DNA of 58,776 nucleotides from a virus. The notes under the pieces were generated by a model, which was not told the DNA's origin, ran no database searches, and saw only the letters and a list, made by a program, of their open reading frames with translations. Below are positions 43,378-50,730 of the stretch, in pieces. Position 1 is the first letter of the stretch. Every line of letters begins with the position of its first letter. The translations under genes and the position numbers were made by a program. The stretch covers positions 1-58,776 of IMG/VR virus record IMGVR_UViG_3300046167_000328; one strand, given 5' to 3'.

Positions 43378-43839
43378 ATGGATAAAATAAGCGATCATAT
43401 AACGCTGTATGAAGGTATAAATTCTTATACAGCTAAAAGGATGGGTATTAAAAATACACCTGACGAATATCAGATCACGAACATGTATATATTAGCTCAT
43501 AAGGTGTTTGAGCCTTTACGTAAGTGGGTTGGTGGTCCTATAAAGATAAACTCTTTTTTTAGATCAATAGAGTTAAACGAAGCTATAGGAGGTAGTTCTA
43601 CATCACAGCATTGCGAAGGTAGGGCCATGGACATAGATGACACTTATGGTTATAAAACAAATTCTGAGATGTTTAATTACATTAAAGACAAGTTGGATTT
43701 TGATCAATTAATATGGGAGTTTGGAGACGACGAAGAACCAGACTGGATCCACGTAAGCTACTGTTCTACAGATGAAAATAGAAAAAGATGTTTAAAAGCA
43801 TATAAAGAAAACGGAAAAACTAAATATAAAATAATATGA
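43378..43839 (+). CDS. Endolysin, M15 D-Ala-D-Ala peptidase family
   Basis: 153 residues; zinc peptidase that cleaves peptidoglycan peptides. Ligands and catalytic residues are visible: SQHCEGRAMDID gives H78 and D85, IWEFG gives E114 and DWIHVS gives H125, the SxHxxGxAxD...E...WxH pattern of the M15 peptidases. No signal peptide, so release needs the holin encoded at 13142-13546. It starts directly after the giant gene and overlaps the next gene by ATGA. Confidence 0.88.
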   Translation: MDKISDHITLYEGINSYTAKRMGIKNTPDEYQITNMYILAHKVFEPLRKWVGGPIKINSFFRSIELNEAIGGSSTSQHCEGRAMDIDDTYGYKTNSEMFNYIKDKLDFDQLIWEFGDDEEPDWIHVSYCSTDENRKRCLKAYKENGKTKYKII

Positions 43840-43988
43840 CACCATTGTACGCAAAGATTAGTGGAGCTTGTAAAGCAGCCGCAAAAAAGAAGTTTAAAGT
43901 TTGGCCTAGCGCTTATGCGTCTGGCTGGGGAGTAAGATGTACCAAAGCCGGAGGACCAGGTAAATTTGGTAACAAGAAAAAGAAGTAA
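43836..43988 (+). CDS. Small basic protein with WPSAYASGWG motif (50 aa)
   Basis: Begins MTPLYAKISGACKAAAKKKF, then VWPSAYASGWGVRCTKAGGP and a KKKK tail. Two Cys (12 and about 35). The CKAAAKKKF...PSAYASGW pattern recurs in small proteins of marine phages; function unknown, probably a packaged DNA-binding protein. It overlaps both neighbours by 1-4 nt. Confidence 0.65.
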   Translation: MTPLYAKISGACKAAAKKKFKVWPSAYASGWGVRCTKAGGPGKFGNKKKK

Positions 43989-44164
43989 TGGCTAAAGCGT
44001 ATAGAGGAGTTTTAAAAGCTCGTATAAATAAACTATATGGAGGTAATGTTACTTGTAGTAAAGTTAAGAAACTAAAAACCAGGCGTGAAGCTACCAACAG
44101 AGATAAGCAGCTAGCTAATTGGTTTATAAATATGCAAGATTGTAATGGCAAAAGAAAAGCTTAA
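43988..44164 (+). CDS. Small basic protein (58 aa)
   Basis: Begins MAKAYRGVLKARINKLYGGN. Highly basic and helical. ATG overlaps the preceding stop (TAATG) and its end overlaps the next gene by 20 nt. Unknown; part of the late-arm terminal cluster of basic proteins. Confidence 0.6.
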   Translation: MAKAYRGVLKARINKLYGGNVTCSKVKKLKTRREATNRDKQLANWFINMQDCNGKRKA

Positions 44165-44381
44165 GTGGAAAGACTCTGACGCGCCAGATGCTAACGGTAA
44201 GTTTAAAGATTTAAATTGTGGTGACTTAGCTAGCTGGTTAATTAAAAGTCGTAAAGGAAATAAAAAGAAAATTGTTGGTAGTTTAAATCAGCAAATAGCT
44301 TTTAATAAAAAGAAAAATCCTAGCTACGCTAAAAAAATGGCATGTGCTAGAAACAAAGCAATGAAAAAACTAAATAAATGA
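44145..44381 (+). CDS. Small basic protein (78 aa)
   Basis: Begins MAKEKLKWKDSDAPDANGKF. An N-terminal WKDSDAPDANGKFKDLNCGD block precedes a Lys-rich helical half. It overlaps the next gene by ATGA. Unknown function. Confidence 0.6.
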   Translation: MAKEKLKWKDSDAPDANGKFKDLNCGDLASWLIKSRKGNKKKIVGSLNQQIAFNKKKNPSYAKKMACARNKAMKKLNK

Positions 44382-44785
44382 AAAAGTTAAATAAAAGTCC
44401 TTTAGCGCATTGCTACGCTAGTGTGTTACACAGCCCAGAGACTAATAAGATGAGACAAAGAGTTTCAGCTTATGGCATTGGTACTGGTAACGACAAAGCT
44501 CTAGCTGATGCAGCTAAACTAAGATCACCATTAAATAAAAAATCTAAAGTAAAAGGTGGAGGTACTAAGAAGGTTTGCTTGCCTGCTGCTAAAGTTAAGT
44601 CCATGAGTAAGGCTGAGAAAGAAAAAGTTATTAGAGCTAAGCAAACAGCTGCTAAATCAGGTAAATACAAAAGATCTAGTAAATCAAATGTAAAAGGTGC
44701 TCGTAAGAAAGGAGCTACATTACGTGACTGGTTTGAAAAAGAAAACTGGGTAAATGTAAGAACAGGTGAACCCTGTGGAAAATAA
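44378..44785 (+). CDS. Basic protein with WFEKENWVNV motif (135 aa)
   Basis: Begins MKKLNKSPLAHCYASVLHSP. Very Lys-rich, ending KKGATLRDWFEKENWVNVRT followed by GEPCGK. This LRxWFxExWVNVxTGxPCG ending is a recurrent module of small phage proteins (I associate it with a DUF5872-type family, not verified). Last gene of the plus arm, before the convergent terminator. Confidence 0.65.
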   Translation: MKKLNKSPLAHCYASVLHSPETNKMRQRVSAYGIGTGNDKALADAAKLRSPLNKKSKVKGGGTKKVCLPAAKVKSMSKAEKEKVIRAKQTAAKSGKYKRSSKSNVKGARKKGATLRDWFEKENWVNVRTGEPCGK

Positions 44786-44829
44786 AAGGAACAAAAATAA
44801 ATAGGCGTACCATACCTAAAAGTTCCTGT

Positions 44830-44870
44830 AACCAAGAAAGGGCCCTCATAACGAGAGCCCTTTTTTAATT
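44830..44870. terminator. Convergent bidirectional terminator
   Basis: AAGGGCCCTC and GAGAGCCCTT form a 10-bp stem with one mismatch and a 4-5 nt loop, followed by T6 on the plus strand; the minus strand has TTTCTT after the stem. It separates the converging late arm and the ribonucleotide reductase operon. Confidence 0.8.
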
Positions 44871-44896
44871 ACTTATACATAAATGTGTATAGCATA

Positions 44897-46615
44897 CTAG
44901 CCATCACAAGCTAGACAATCTTCATTCATAGCTTGCTGAGCTATATCACCGCGTAAAACAGATTCAGTTCTAGTATAATACAAGGTTTTAACGCCTTTTT
45001 TCCAAGCATCAAAATGAACTTTGTTTAACCACTTAGGCGTAGCCTCGGATGGAAAAGCTAGATTCAAACTAACTGACTGATCTATATACTGTTGTCTCAG
45101 ACCCGCTTGATTAACTAACTCTAATTGATTAATTTCTTTAAAAGTTTTAAAAACCTCCTTAGCAGGTATGTCATGTAGTAAAGTAACATTATCGAGAGCA
45201 TCGATACCCTGTACACTACCTCCGTCAGCCAATATTTTATCCCATGTTTCATTGTTGTTTATTTTAAGCTTTCTTAACAATTTAACTAGCGTCGGGTTTT
45301 TCCTAATGAAAGTCCCCTTCGCACTCTGCTCTGTAAAAACATTCGCGGCCCAAGGCTCAATACCTGGACTAACATTACCGCTAAGCTTGCTATTACTGAC
45401 AGTAGGAGCGATAGCCCTAAGATGAGTGTTACGCATACCCGTACCAACACACCAAAGAGGTTCACCATAAATTTCAGCAAGATCCCTAGAGGCTCTTTCA
45501 CTTTCGATCTTAATCTGGCTAAATATTTTCCTTGTTTCAAACTGAGCAAGTAAACCTTCAAAAGGAATGCTCTTTTCTTGGAGATATGTGTGCCATCCGA
45601 GTACACCCAAACCGAGTGCTCGTCCTTTTTGAGCAGAACGAATGGCATTTTCAAAACCTCTAAGTCCTTTTGCTCTTTGAATAAACTCCTCCATAACGCC
45701 GTCAAGAAACCACGTGGCGTCGTATATAAGGTTAGTGTCTTTCCATTCTTCATATTTTGCTAAATTTAATGATGACAAACAGCAAACAAAACTGTGATTC
45801 TCATCTGTTGTTAATGTTATTTCAGAACATATATTAGTCATATGCACCTTTAATCCGTTGTCTTTATATGCTTCTGGATTTGCTTTGTTAACATTTCCTT
45901 TAAACATAATATACGGTTCTCCAGTTGCTTTTCGTTTTCTAAGTAGTTTACTCCATCTAGATCTTGCGTCCTTATCTCCTTGTTCAAGCTTACGCATAAA
46001 CTTGTCACCAATAACTGCGCACTGATGAAGATTAAGCGATTGTCTGTTAACATCCCCTTTAGGTTCCCTGATTTCAAGCCACTCCTCGAAGTCATCATGT
46101 TCAATGTTGATATTAACTGAGGCAGCTCCACGACGGACACTCCCTTGATTAGTTGCAAGAATTGTTGAGTCATATATCTTGCAGAAAGGTACGACTCCGT
46201 CTGATGTTCCATTACCTGTAATTCTAGCGCCGGCGGGTCTGATTTGATTTATACCGATACCTACTCCACCGCCATGCTTAGCGAGTAGCATCATCTCTAG
46301 ATTTTTTTGTCCTATGTCTTGTATAGAGTCAGCAACGTCGATACCAAAGCAACTAATAGGAAGACCGCGATCTGTACCAGTATTGGAAAGGACAGGAGAA
46401 GCAAGACAAAGCCAACCATTCCAAATATAATTAAAAAAGGTTTCAGCCATCTCCGGCTTATAAAGTCTACGAGCAACTGTTTTAGCGACTCTTTGGTATG
46501 CCTCTCTAGGCGTTTCTCCGTCAAGTAAATATCCCCCGGATATTGTCTTCTTGTATACGTCCGTATTACCCCACGTAGGGTAATCTTCTCCTTTGATCCA
46601 TTCATTGTTCCACAT
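44897..46615 (-). CDS. nrdA: Class I ribonucleotide reductase, large subunit
   Basis: 572 residues, reduces ribonucleotides to deoxyribonucleotides with NrdB. Active-site pattern: C89 in PISCFG; N261, C263 and E265 in NICSEITL; C278 in FVCCLSS (spacing 15 from C263, as in eukaryotic R1); the YYTRTES motif carries the radical-transfer tyrosines; and the C-terminal CLACDG supplies the CxxC thioredoxin-type pair. There is no N-terminal ATP-cone domain, so dATP feedback inhibition is probably missing. G+C is higher than in its neighbours. The start overlaps the upstream 58-aa gene as TAATG. Confidence 0.92.
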   Translation of the reverse strand: MWNNEWIKGEDYPTWGNTDVYKKTISGGYLLDGETPREAYQRVAKTVARRLYKPEMAETFFNYIWNGWLCLASPVLSNTGTDRGLPISCFGIDVADSIQDIGQKNLEMMLLAKHGGGVGIGINQIRPAGARITGNGTSDGVVPFCKIYDSTILATNQGSVRRGAASVNINIEHDDFEEWLEIREPKGDVNRQSLNLHQCAVIGDKFMRKLEQGDKDARSRWSKLLRKRKATGEPYIMFKGNVNKANPEAYKDNGLKVHMTNICSEITLTTDENHSFVCCLSSLNLAKYEEWKDTNLIYDATWFLDGVMEEFIQRAKGLRGFENAIRSAQKGRALGLGVLGWHTYLQEKSIPFEGLLAQFETRKIFSQIKIESERASRDLAEIYGEPLWCVGTGMRNTHLRAIAPTVSNSKLSGNVSPGIEPWAANVFTEQSAKGTFIRKNPTLVKLLRKLKINNNETWDKILADGGSVQGIDALDNVTLLHDIPAKEVFKTFKEINQLELVNQAGLRQQYIDQSVSLNLAFPSEATPKWLNKVHFDAWKKGVKTLYYTRTESVLRGDIAQQAMNEDCLACDG

Positions 46616-46791
46616 TATGTTAAATATAATATTATGTAAGCTATTGCTACGTTTAAATTAACTGCAACTAAATTCCACTGCTTAGCTACAAATACTTGTG
46701 GTATTGATATTACACCTGCTATTACATATGTAATCATACCTACTTTATCGGGTAGTAAATGAGGACTCATCATCATAAATGAAGTCCCCAT
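46615..46791 (-). CDS. Small membrane protein between nrdA and the 79-aa gene (58 aa)
   Basis: Start placed at ATG 46791 (MGTSFMMMSPHLLPDKVGMI), 10 nt after the upstream stop; a longer reading from 46893 would overlap 92 nt of the previous gene out of frame. Two hydrophobic helices (about residues 17-33 and 39-57) joined by VFVAKQW. A small integral membrane protein in a nucleotide-synthesis operon; role unknown. Confidence 0.6.
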   Translation of the reverse strand: MGTSFMMMSPHLLPDKVGMITYVIAGVISIPQVFVAKQWNLVAVNLNVAIAYIILYLT

Positions 46792-46801
46792 ATATCCTAG
46801 T

Positions 46802-47041
46802 CTACTCGAAAGTCTTTCCACTGGTGTCAGCTTCTTCTGTCTCACCAGATTCTGCAGCCACTTTTTCTTTAAGCTTTTCGATAGCTTGTTCATAACCTTC
46901 CATATTTTTAATTGTTTCTAATGTACCTATTGATAGATCTTTTAAATGAGATAATTCATTTATAACTTGCTGAATAACATTAGTTGCAGCAGCCATACGT
47001 TTCTCTAAGTTATCTAGCCTACTCTGTTTTTGTCCGTTCAT
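46802..47041 (-). CDS. Small coiled-coil protein between nrdB and nrdA (79 aa)
   Basis: Begins MNGQKQSRLDNLEKRMAAAT. Heptad-like helices through residue 65 with an acidic tail (SGETEEADTSGKTFE). It starts about 38 nt after nrdB. No family recognised. Confidence 0.6.
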   Translation of the reverse strand: MNGQKQSRLDNLEKRMAAATNVIQQVINELSHLKDLSIGTLETIKNMEGYEQAIEKLKEKVAAESGETEEADTSGKTFE

Positions 47042-47079
47042 ATAATTGTTTTTCTATTTCTTTTTGTGTTATATCTAAA

Positions 47080-48048
47080 TTACCATATGTCTTCAAAGTC
47101 TTCTCCTTCGTTAGCTTTTGAATAATCCGTTGGCCTAATAGCGAAAAAATCAGTATGAGTGACGCCCCCGGTAAGATGATAAAACCAATCAAGATTACTC
47201 GCCGCCTTACTGTCATATGCGAAGTAGTTACCCAAATCGACGTAACCAAGTTCAACAAGTTTTTCATTTGCTCTCTTTTTTATAAAATGCTTTAAATCAT
47301 TCGCTGCAATGCCTTCAATGTCACCCATCTCAAACATCTTATTAATATACTTCGTCTCTAAAGATACCATCGTTTCAGCAGCTTTTATAACGTCTTCTCT
47401 ACATAAATGTAACAGTTGATCGTCTTCTTCACACATATGTCTGAACAATCTACAACCCATTTTACTATGCAAAGATTCATCTCTTACTGACCACTTCATC
47501 TGTTGCCCAATACCTTTAAGCAGGTTTCTAAGCTGAAAAGAATAAAGTACCGCAAAAGCAGAATATAAAGAAACTCCTTCGGCAAATGCAGAAAATACAG
47601 CAAGAGACTTAGCAATACCAGTTCTACTGTTGCCAGTATAAGATACAAGATTATCAAATCTATCTGCTGTAGCAGGCTCGTGTAAAAACGCTTCATAGTC
47701 TTCTAGTTTTAAAGTCTCATTCAAATAGCTATAAGCAACCGCATGTATTGTCTCTTGCGAGCCAAACATCATTGCCATTTGCTGGATCTCGTGTTTCGGA
47801 AACCATCCAACAACTTTCTGAGTCCAATAGTCGGACACTGCGCATTCTGTCTGAGCAAACCCAAGTAGAATGTTTCCGACGAGGTGTTTTTCTTTTTCTG
47901 TAAGTTTTTCATTCCAATCTTTTATATCGCTTTGCATTGAGATCTCTGTATGTAACCAAAATGCTTGTGCTTGTTTTAACCAACCCTCAGTATAATACTC
48001 AGGATATTCAAACGGCTTATACGCTATGCGCTCATCAAATAATCCCAT
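47080..48048 (-). CDS. nrdB: Class I ribonucleotide reductase, small (radical) subunit
   Basis: 322 residues. The diiron/tyrosyl-radical site can be traced: E68, E99 and H102 (QETIH), Y106 (ExxHxxxY radical tyrosine), E157, E191 and H194 (RDESLH). The spacings E68-E99 (31) and E157-E191 (34) equal those of E. coli D84-E115 and E204-E238. The first ligand is therefore Glu rather than the Asp of E. coli, as in some other class I subclasses, while the radical Tyr is kept. The C-terminal EGEDFEDIW tail would dock on NrdA. It overlaps the upstream 50-aa gene by 1 base. Confidence 0.92.
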   Translation of the reverse strand: MGLFDERIAYKPFEYPEYYTEGWLKQAQAFWLHTEISMQSDIKDWNEKLTEKEKHLVGNILLGFAQTECAVSDYWTQKVVGWFPKHEIQQMAMMFGSQETIHAVAYSYLNETLKLEDYEAFLHEPATADRFDNLVSYTGNSRTGIAKSLAVFSAFAEGVSLYSAFAVLYSFQLRNLLKGIGQQMKWSVRDESLHSKMGCRLFRHMCEEDDQLLHLCREDVIKAAETMVSLETKYINKMFEMGDIEGIAANDLKHFIKKRANEKLVELGYVDLGNYFAYDSKAASNLDWFYHLTGGVTHTDFFAIRPTDYSKANEGEDFEDIW

Positions 48049-48200
48049 TATTTAAATACTTTTAATGATACATCAAAAAACGGTATATAAAGTACGTGTA
48101 TTGAGAAATCCTCTTCTACATAAGATCTAAATCCTAGTAGTACCCCTGGATAAAAGCCAAATTCCATTATCCAAGCCGTTTCGTTTTCGTTTTCTTTCAT
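48048..48200 (-). CDS. Small protein upstream of nrdB (50 aa)
   Basis: Begins MKENENETAWIMEFGFYPGV, followed by LLGFRSYVEEDFSIHVLYIP and FFDVSLKVFK. ATG overlaps the previous stop (ATGA) and its stop overlaps the nrdB start (TAATG), so it is translated with nrdB. The aromatic-rich beta pattern (LGFRSYVEE) occurs in small proteins next to RNR genes in phages; function unknown. Confidence 0.65.
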   Translation of the reverse strand: MKENENETAWIMEFGFYPGVLLGFRSYVEEDFSIHVLYIPFFDVSLKVFK

Positions 48201-48367
48201 GTGCATATAATATTATATCTTTTATGTAATTGTTCTATATCTATTGATCTTACTCTGCCTCTTACTTCCCAGCTCCATTTAACCCATTTGTCAATTTGTC
48301 GCTCGGCATACTTTTGTTTAGCTATCCTTTTTGCTTCGAAAGGATTAACCTTACTGTCTCGTCGCAT
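48197..48367 (-). CDS. Small basic protein (56 aa)
   Basis: Begins MRRDSKVNPFEAKRIAKQKY. Basic, helical, Trp-containing (KWVKWSWEVRGRVR). It starts within the last 46 nt of the nuclease gene and ends in an ATGA overlap with the 50-aa gene. Unknown; nucleic-acid binding is plausible from charge. Confidence 0.6.
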   Translation of the reverse strand: MRRDSKVNPFEAKRIAKQKYAERQIDKWVKWSWEVRGRVRSIDIEQLHKRYNIICT

Positions 48368-48780
48368 TCTTTTTGATTTTGAGGTTTATATAATGTATGT
48401 CCAGGAAACTGTTTAGACACTAATAATTTAAACATTTTCCAACGCATCGGAAATGATTCATTGGCTCTACCTTTAGTTTCAATTATAAAATCATCGCCTA
48501 TGAAATCTGGCGTGTACTTAATAGGTAGTATTCTTTTACAACCCCTATTTTTATAATCACCTTTGCCATTGGCTTGCCTTTCATAAACTTCATTTTCAAA
48601 ATGAAAACCGCTTAGTAAAACAAATGTTTCTCCTTCGTACTTTGTTTTTATTCTAGCTTTACGTAAAGCAATATACATATACTTTTCAAGCCCGGAAGCA
48701 AAGTCGATACCATCATATGATATCTTCTTTGCTCTTACTGGACCACGTTTACCGCTTTTTCGTTTATAAGTTTTCTTCAT
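48322..48780 (-). CDS. Endonuclease, DUF1064/resolvase-like PD-(D/E)xK
   Basis: 152 residues. Conserved layout: FASGLEKYMYIALRKARIKT (E32), then YTPDFIGDDFIIETKG with D92, E101 and K103 forming the PD-(D/E)xK core, then RWKMFKLLVSKQFP. This matches the phage DUF1064 / T7 endonuclease I-like family that cuts branched DNA. The N-terminus is strongly basic. Likely role: resolution of recombination or replication intermediates before packaging. Confidence 0.75.
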   Translation of the reverse strand: MKKTYKRKSGKRGPVRAKKISYDGIDFASGLEKYMYIALRKARIKTKYEGETFVLLSGFHFENEVYERQANGKGDYKNRGCKRILPIKYTPDFIGDDFIIETKGRANESFPMRWKMFKLLVSKQFPGHTLYKPQNQKECDETVRLILSKQKG

Positions 48781-49057
48781 AATGTTTACCAGTGTTACCG
48801 TTTTGACCTATAATATCCATGCGGTTAATCATAACCTCTTCTATTTCATCAGTCAAACAACGTCTCGCAGCTTCAATATATAATAAAGCATCCATTAACT
48901 CTTCTTGAACATCAACTAAAAACCTGTCAAGATCTTTTTCCTGACCCTCTATCTCTTGCATCATTGTAGCGCCATACTTTTTTTGACCTACCAAACTACG
49001 CTGATCCATTTTAGCTAGTACTTTTTGAACTATCTTGTCTTCTGTTTTTATTCTCAT
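48764..49057 (-). CDS. MazG-like/NTP-PPase-type small protein (97 aa)
   Basis: Begins MRIKTEDKIVQKVLAKMDQR. The block RSLVGQKKYGATMM followed by DLDRFLVDVQEELMDALLYI (E52, E53, D56) is typical of a short all-alpha phage family related to MazG-type nucleotide pyrophosphohydrolases. It might trim unwanted dNTPs or (p)ppGpp. Overlaps both neighbours. Confidence 0.6.
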   Translation of the reverse strand: MRIKTEDKIVQKVLAKMDQRSLVGQKKYGATMMQEIEGQEKDLDRFLVDVQEELMDALLYIEAARRCLTDEIEEVMINRMDIIGQNGNTGKHYEENL

Positions 49058-49419
49058 TACAGTGTCTGTTTTACAAATGTTCCATTAACCATTTTACCTT
49101 GCCTAGATTTTATAACATCATAAGCGCTGCTTATGCAGTCTTCTATATTGTGACCTCTTAGCTTAGCTAGATTAGTTAAAACAACAACCATATCACCAAT
49201 AGCGTCAATTACTTCAGGCTCGTCGTTTTTTAATATAGCCTGAGCAAGTTCACCAGCTTCTTCCATAAGTTTTACAAACTGAGTTCTAGCATCACCCGAC
49301 TTGTATATTCCTTTGTCAGTAGCCCACTCTCTTATTAGCTCAAACTGGTCTTGATAAGAGTACAATTTCTCTGGATATGTAGAGTTAGGTTGTATCTTTT
49401 GGACTAAAAAAGGCTTCAT
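49057..49419 (-). CDS. MazG-family nucleotide pyrophosphohydrolase (120 aa)
   Basis: Start chosen at ATG 49419 (MKPFLVQKIQPNSTYPEKLY); an in-frame ATG 57 nt earlier would extend deep into the previous gene. Core motif KLMEEAGELAQAILKNDEPE followed by VIDAIGDMVVVLTNLA supplies the EExxE...D metal-binding acids (E53, E54, E57, D72, D76) of the all-alpha NTP pyrophosphatases. It hydrolyses NTPs or dNTPs and would shape the nucleotide pool or alarmone level during infection. Overlaps the GIY-type gene by 35 nt. Confidence 0.8.
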   Translation of the reverse strand: MKPFLVQKIQPNSTYPEKLYSYQDQFELIREWATDKGIYKSGDARTQFVKLMEEAGELAQAILKNDEPEVIDAIGDMVVVLTNLAKLRGHNIEDCISSAYDVIKSRQGKMVNGTFVKQTL

Positions 49420-49846
49420 AAAAAGCCTTGTTGTAAATATAGCTTCGATTGTCGTTGTACATCGAGGTAATTGCATTTTTAGTTATCCAAGGTATATTAT
49501 CTTTCGTTATTTCAAAATCATAACCTTGTGGTGTTTTCCATTTTAACCCTATGTTATCCATAAGATGTCCTTTTAATTTATTAACTGGAACTGGAAATGT
49601 ACTTGTTTGTTCTGTTGGATTAATTTTCATATTTAATTTGAATAGATTTTTATAAAGTGTTCTATCTTTCTTATAGCCATAAGACTGTTGAAGCTCTATT
49701 TCGCGGTTAGATACATAATCTATATCTTCTGACTGCTCAAGAACTTCATACTCACCCTCCTTATAGCCTTGCATAAGGGTAACTCTTTTATTAAGATTAC
49801 GTGTAACCCCTATCTTTTTACCTGGTATGTGGTATAAATAATACAT
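49385..49846 (-). CDS. GIY-YIG-like protein (153 aa)
   Basis: Start chosen at ATG 49846 (MYYLYHIPGKKIGVTRNLNK), just 4 nt after the thymidylate-synthase-like stop. The YYLYHIPGKKIGVTRNLNKR block resembles the GIY-YIG core (strand, YIGxTxNLxxR helix), and REIELQQSYGYKKD could hold the catalytic Glu. The second half is unassigned. A GIY-type endonuclease, possibly acting on DNA or homing; the match is partial. Confidence 0.5.
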   Translation of the reverse strand: MYYLYHIPGKKIGVTRNLNKRVTLMQGYKEGEYEVLEQSEDIDYVSNREIELQQSYGYKKDRTLYKNLFKLNMKINPTEQTSTFPVPVNKLKGHLMDNIGLKWKTPQGYDFEITKDNIPWITKNAITSMYNDNRSYIYNKAFYEAFFSPKDTT

Positions 49847-49850
49847 ATTT

Positions 49851-50492
49851 TTATAGTTTATTGTTATACAGGTGCATGTTATGAGCGTGGTGGTAATACC
49901 AACCCGTCTCGATATGTAACATATCTGCAACCATTTCCTGCAATGATGCAAATTGATACTGATCATTACAGAAACCGTACCAGACGTCATTAGAACGCAT
50001 ATAGACAGACATACAAAGCTTATCGTTTATTATACTGAACTGTACCGCGTAGGTACAAGGAGTATCTTTGTCATATCTATCATGTTCTTTTGCGTCGTAT
50101 ATACTTATAGCAGCGTGCCTAGTATCTGGATTATCTCTTAGCTTATTAACTACATGACCCAATTGGTTATTTCTTTGCCATTGATAACCATAGTTAGAAT
50201 TAACTTGACCATATTTATCAGCCATACGTTCCCATATTGGTGGTACTTTACCATATAGCTCAGCTAGTTTATCAACACTAGGATCACCAGATAAATACCA
50301 AGCCCATTCAGCTGCGGCATACTTTTTATTCCACTTACGCTCAGCATTTGTTATTACCTTGTCTGAAGGATTGTCTATATAAAAACCACAATTGAATATA
50401 GCCTTTGTATCACCAAAGTCAATACCTTTTTGTAGTATTTCATCTATAATACCTTCATATGCTTCATTAGCGTTATTAAATCTTTTTTTCAT
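49851..50492 (-). CDS. Thymidylate synthase-like; probable dNMP hydroxymethylase
   Basis: 213 residues; numbering happens to equal E. coli ThyA in the core: C146 in PCTYAVQF (nucleophile), R166 and S167, D169, H207 and Y209. The base-discriminating residue, Asn177 in thymidylate synthase, is Asp177 here (RSNDVWYGFCND). Asp at this position is the known signature of deoxycytidylate hydroxymethylase. The protein ends just after HLYNNKL, without the 50-residue ThyA C-terminus that closes over folate. It could make hydroxymethyl-dCMP or another modified pyrimidine rather than dTMP. Located between MazG-like genes and the replication genes. Confidence 0.75.
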   Translation of the reverse strand: MKKRFNNANEAYEGIIDEILQKGIDFGDTKAIFNCGFYIDNPSDKVITNAERKWNKKYAAAEWAWYLSGDPSVDKLAELYGKVPPIWERMADKYGQVNSNYGYQWQRNNQLGHVVNKLRDNPDTRHAAISIYDAKEHDRYDKDTPCTYAVQFSIINDKLCMSVYMRSNDVWYGFCNDQYQFASLQEMVADMLHIETGWYYHHAHNMHLYNNKL

Positions 50493-50730
50493 ACTTGTCT
50501 TTATAATATTTATAGTATTCGTATATCTTCACCCATATATCTACTTTCTTATATTCTTTAGGATCTGTGTTTGATACACCGTTATTTAACACCTCTATAG
50601 TCCATTTAGCTTCTCTTATAGCTACAGGTGAAATATATATTTTATTTTTTATACACCATCTCATAGCTTCAGTATCTTCTTTAGTGGGAGTATATTCACC
50701 CATGTCCCATGGAGACTTTCTTTTAGCCAT
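50476..50730 (-). CDS. Hypothetical protein downstream of primase-helicase (84 aa)
   Basis: Begins MAKRKSPWDMGEYTPTKEDT. A single Cys-containing helix region (AMRWCIKNKIYIS), then basic aromatic C-terminus (KIYEYYKYYKDKYEKKI). It directly follows the helicase stop with no gap and overlaps the thymidylate-synthase-like gene by 17 nt. Unrecognised. Confidence 0.65.
   Translation of the reverse strand: MAKRKSPWDMGEYTPTKEDTEAMRWCIKNKIYISPVAIREAKWTIEVLNNGVSNTDPKEYKKVDIWVKIYEYYKYYKDKYEKKI

Noticed and set aside
46792-46893. N-terminal extension of the small membrane protein between nrdB and nrdA
   Set aside because: The extension overlaps the 79-aa gene by 92 nt out of frame and is a Lys/Leu-rich shadow; the ATG at 46791 immediately after that stop fits the packed operon style.
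49847-49990. N-terminal extension of the GIY-like protein
   Set aside because: The extra 48 residues are read antisense-frame to the thymidylate-synthase-like 3' end and are Cys/Thr-rich without structure; the start at 49846 follows the upstream stop by 4 nt.
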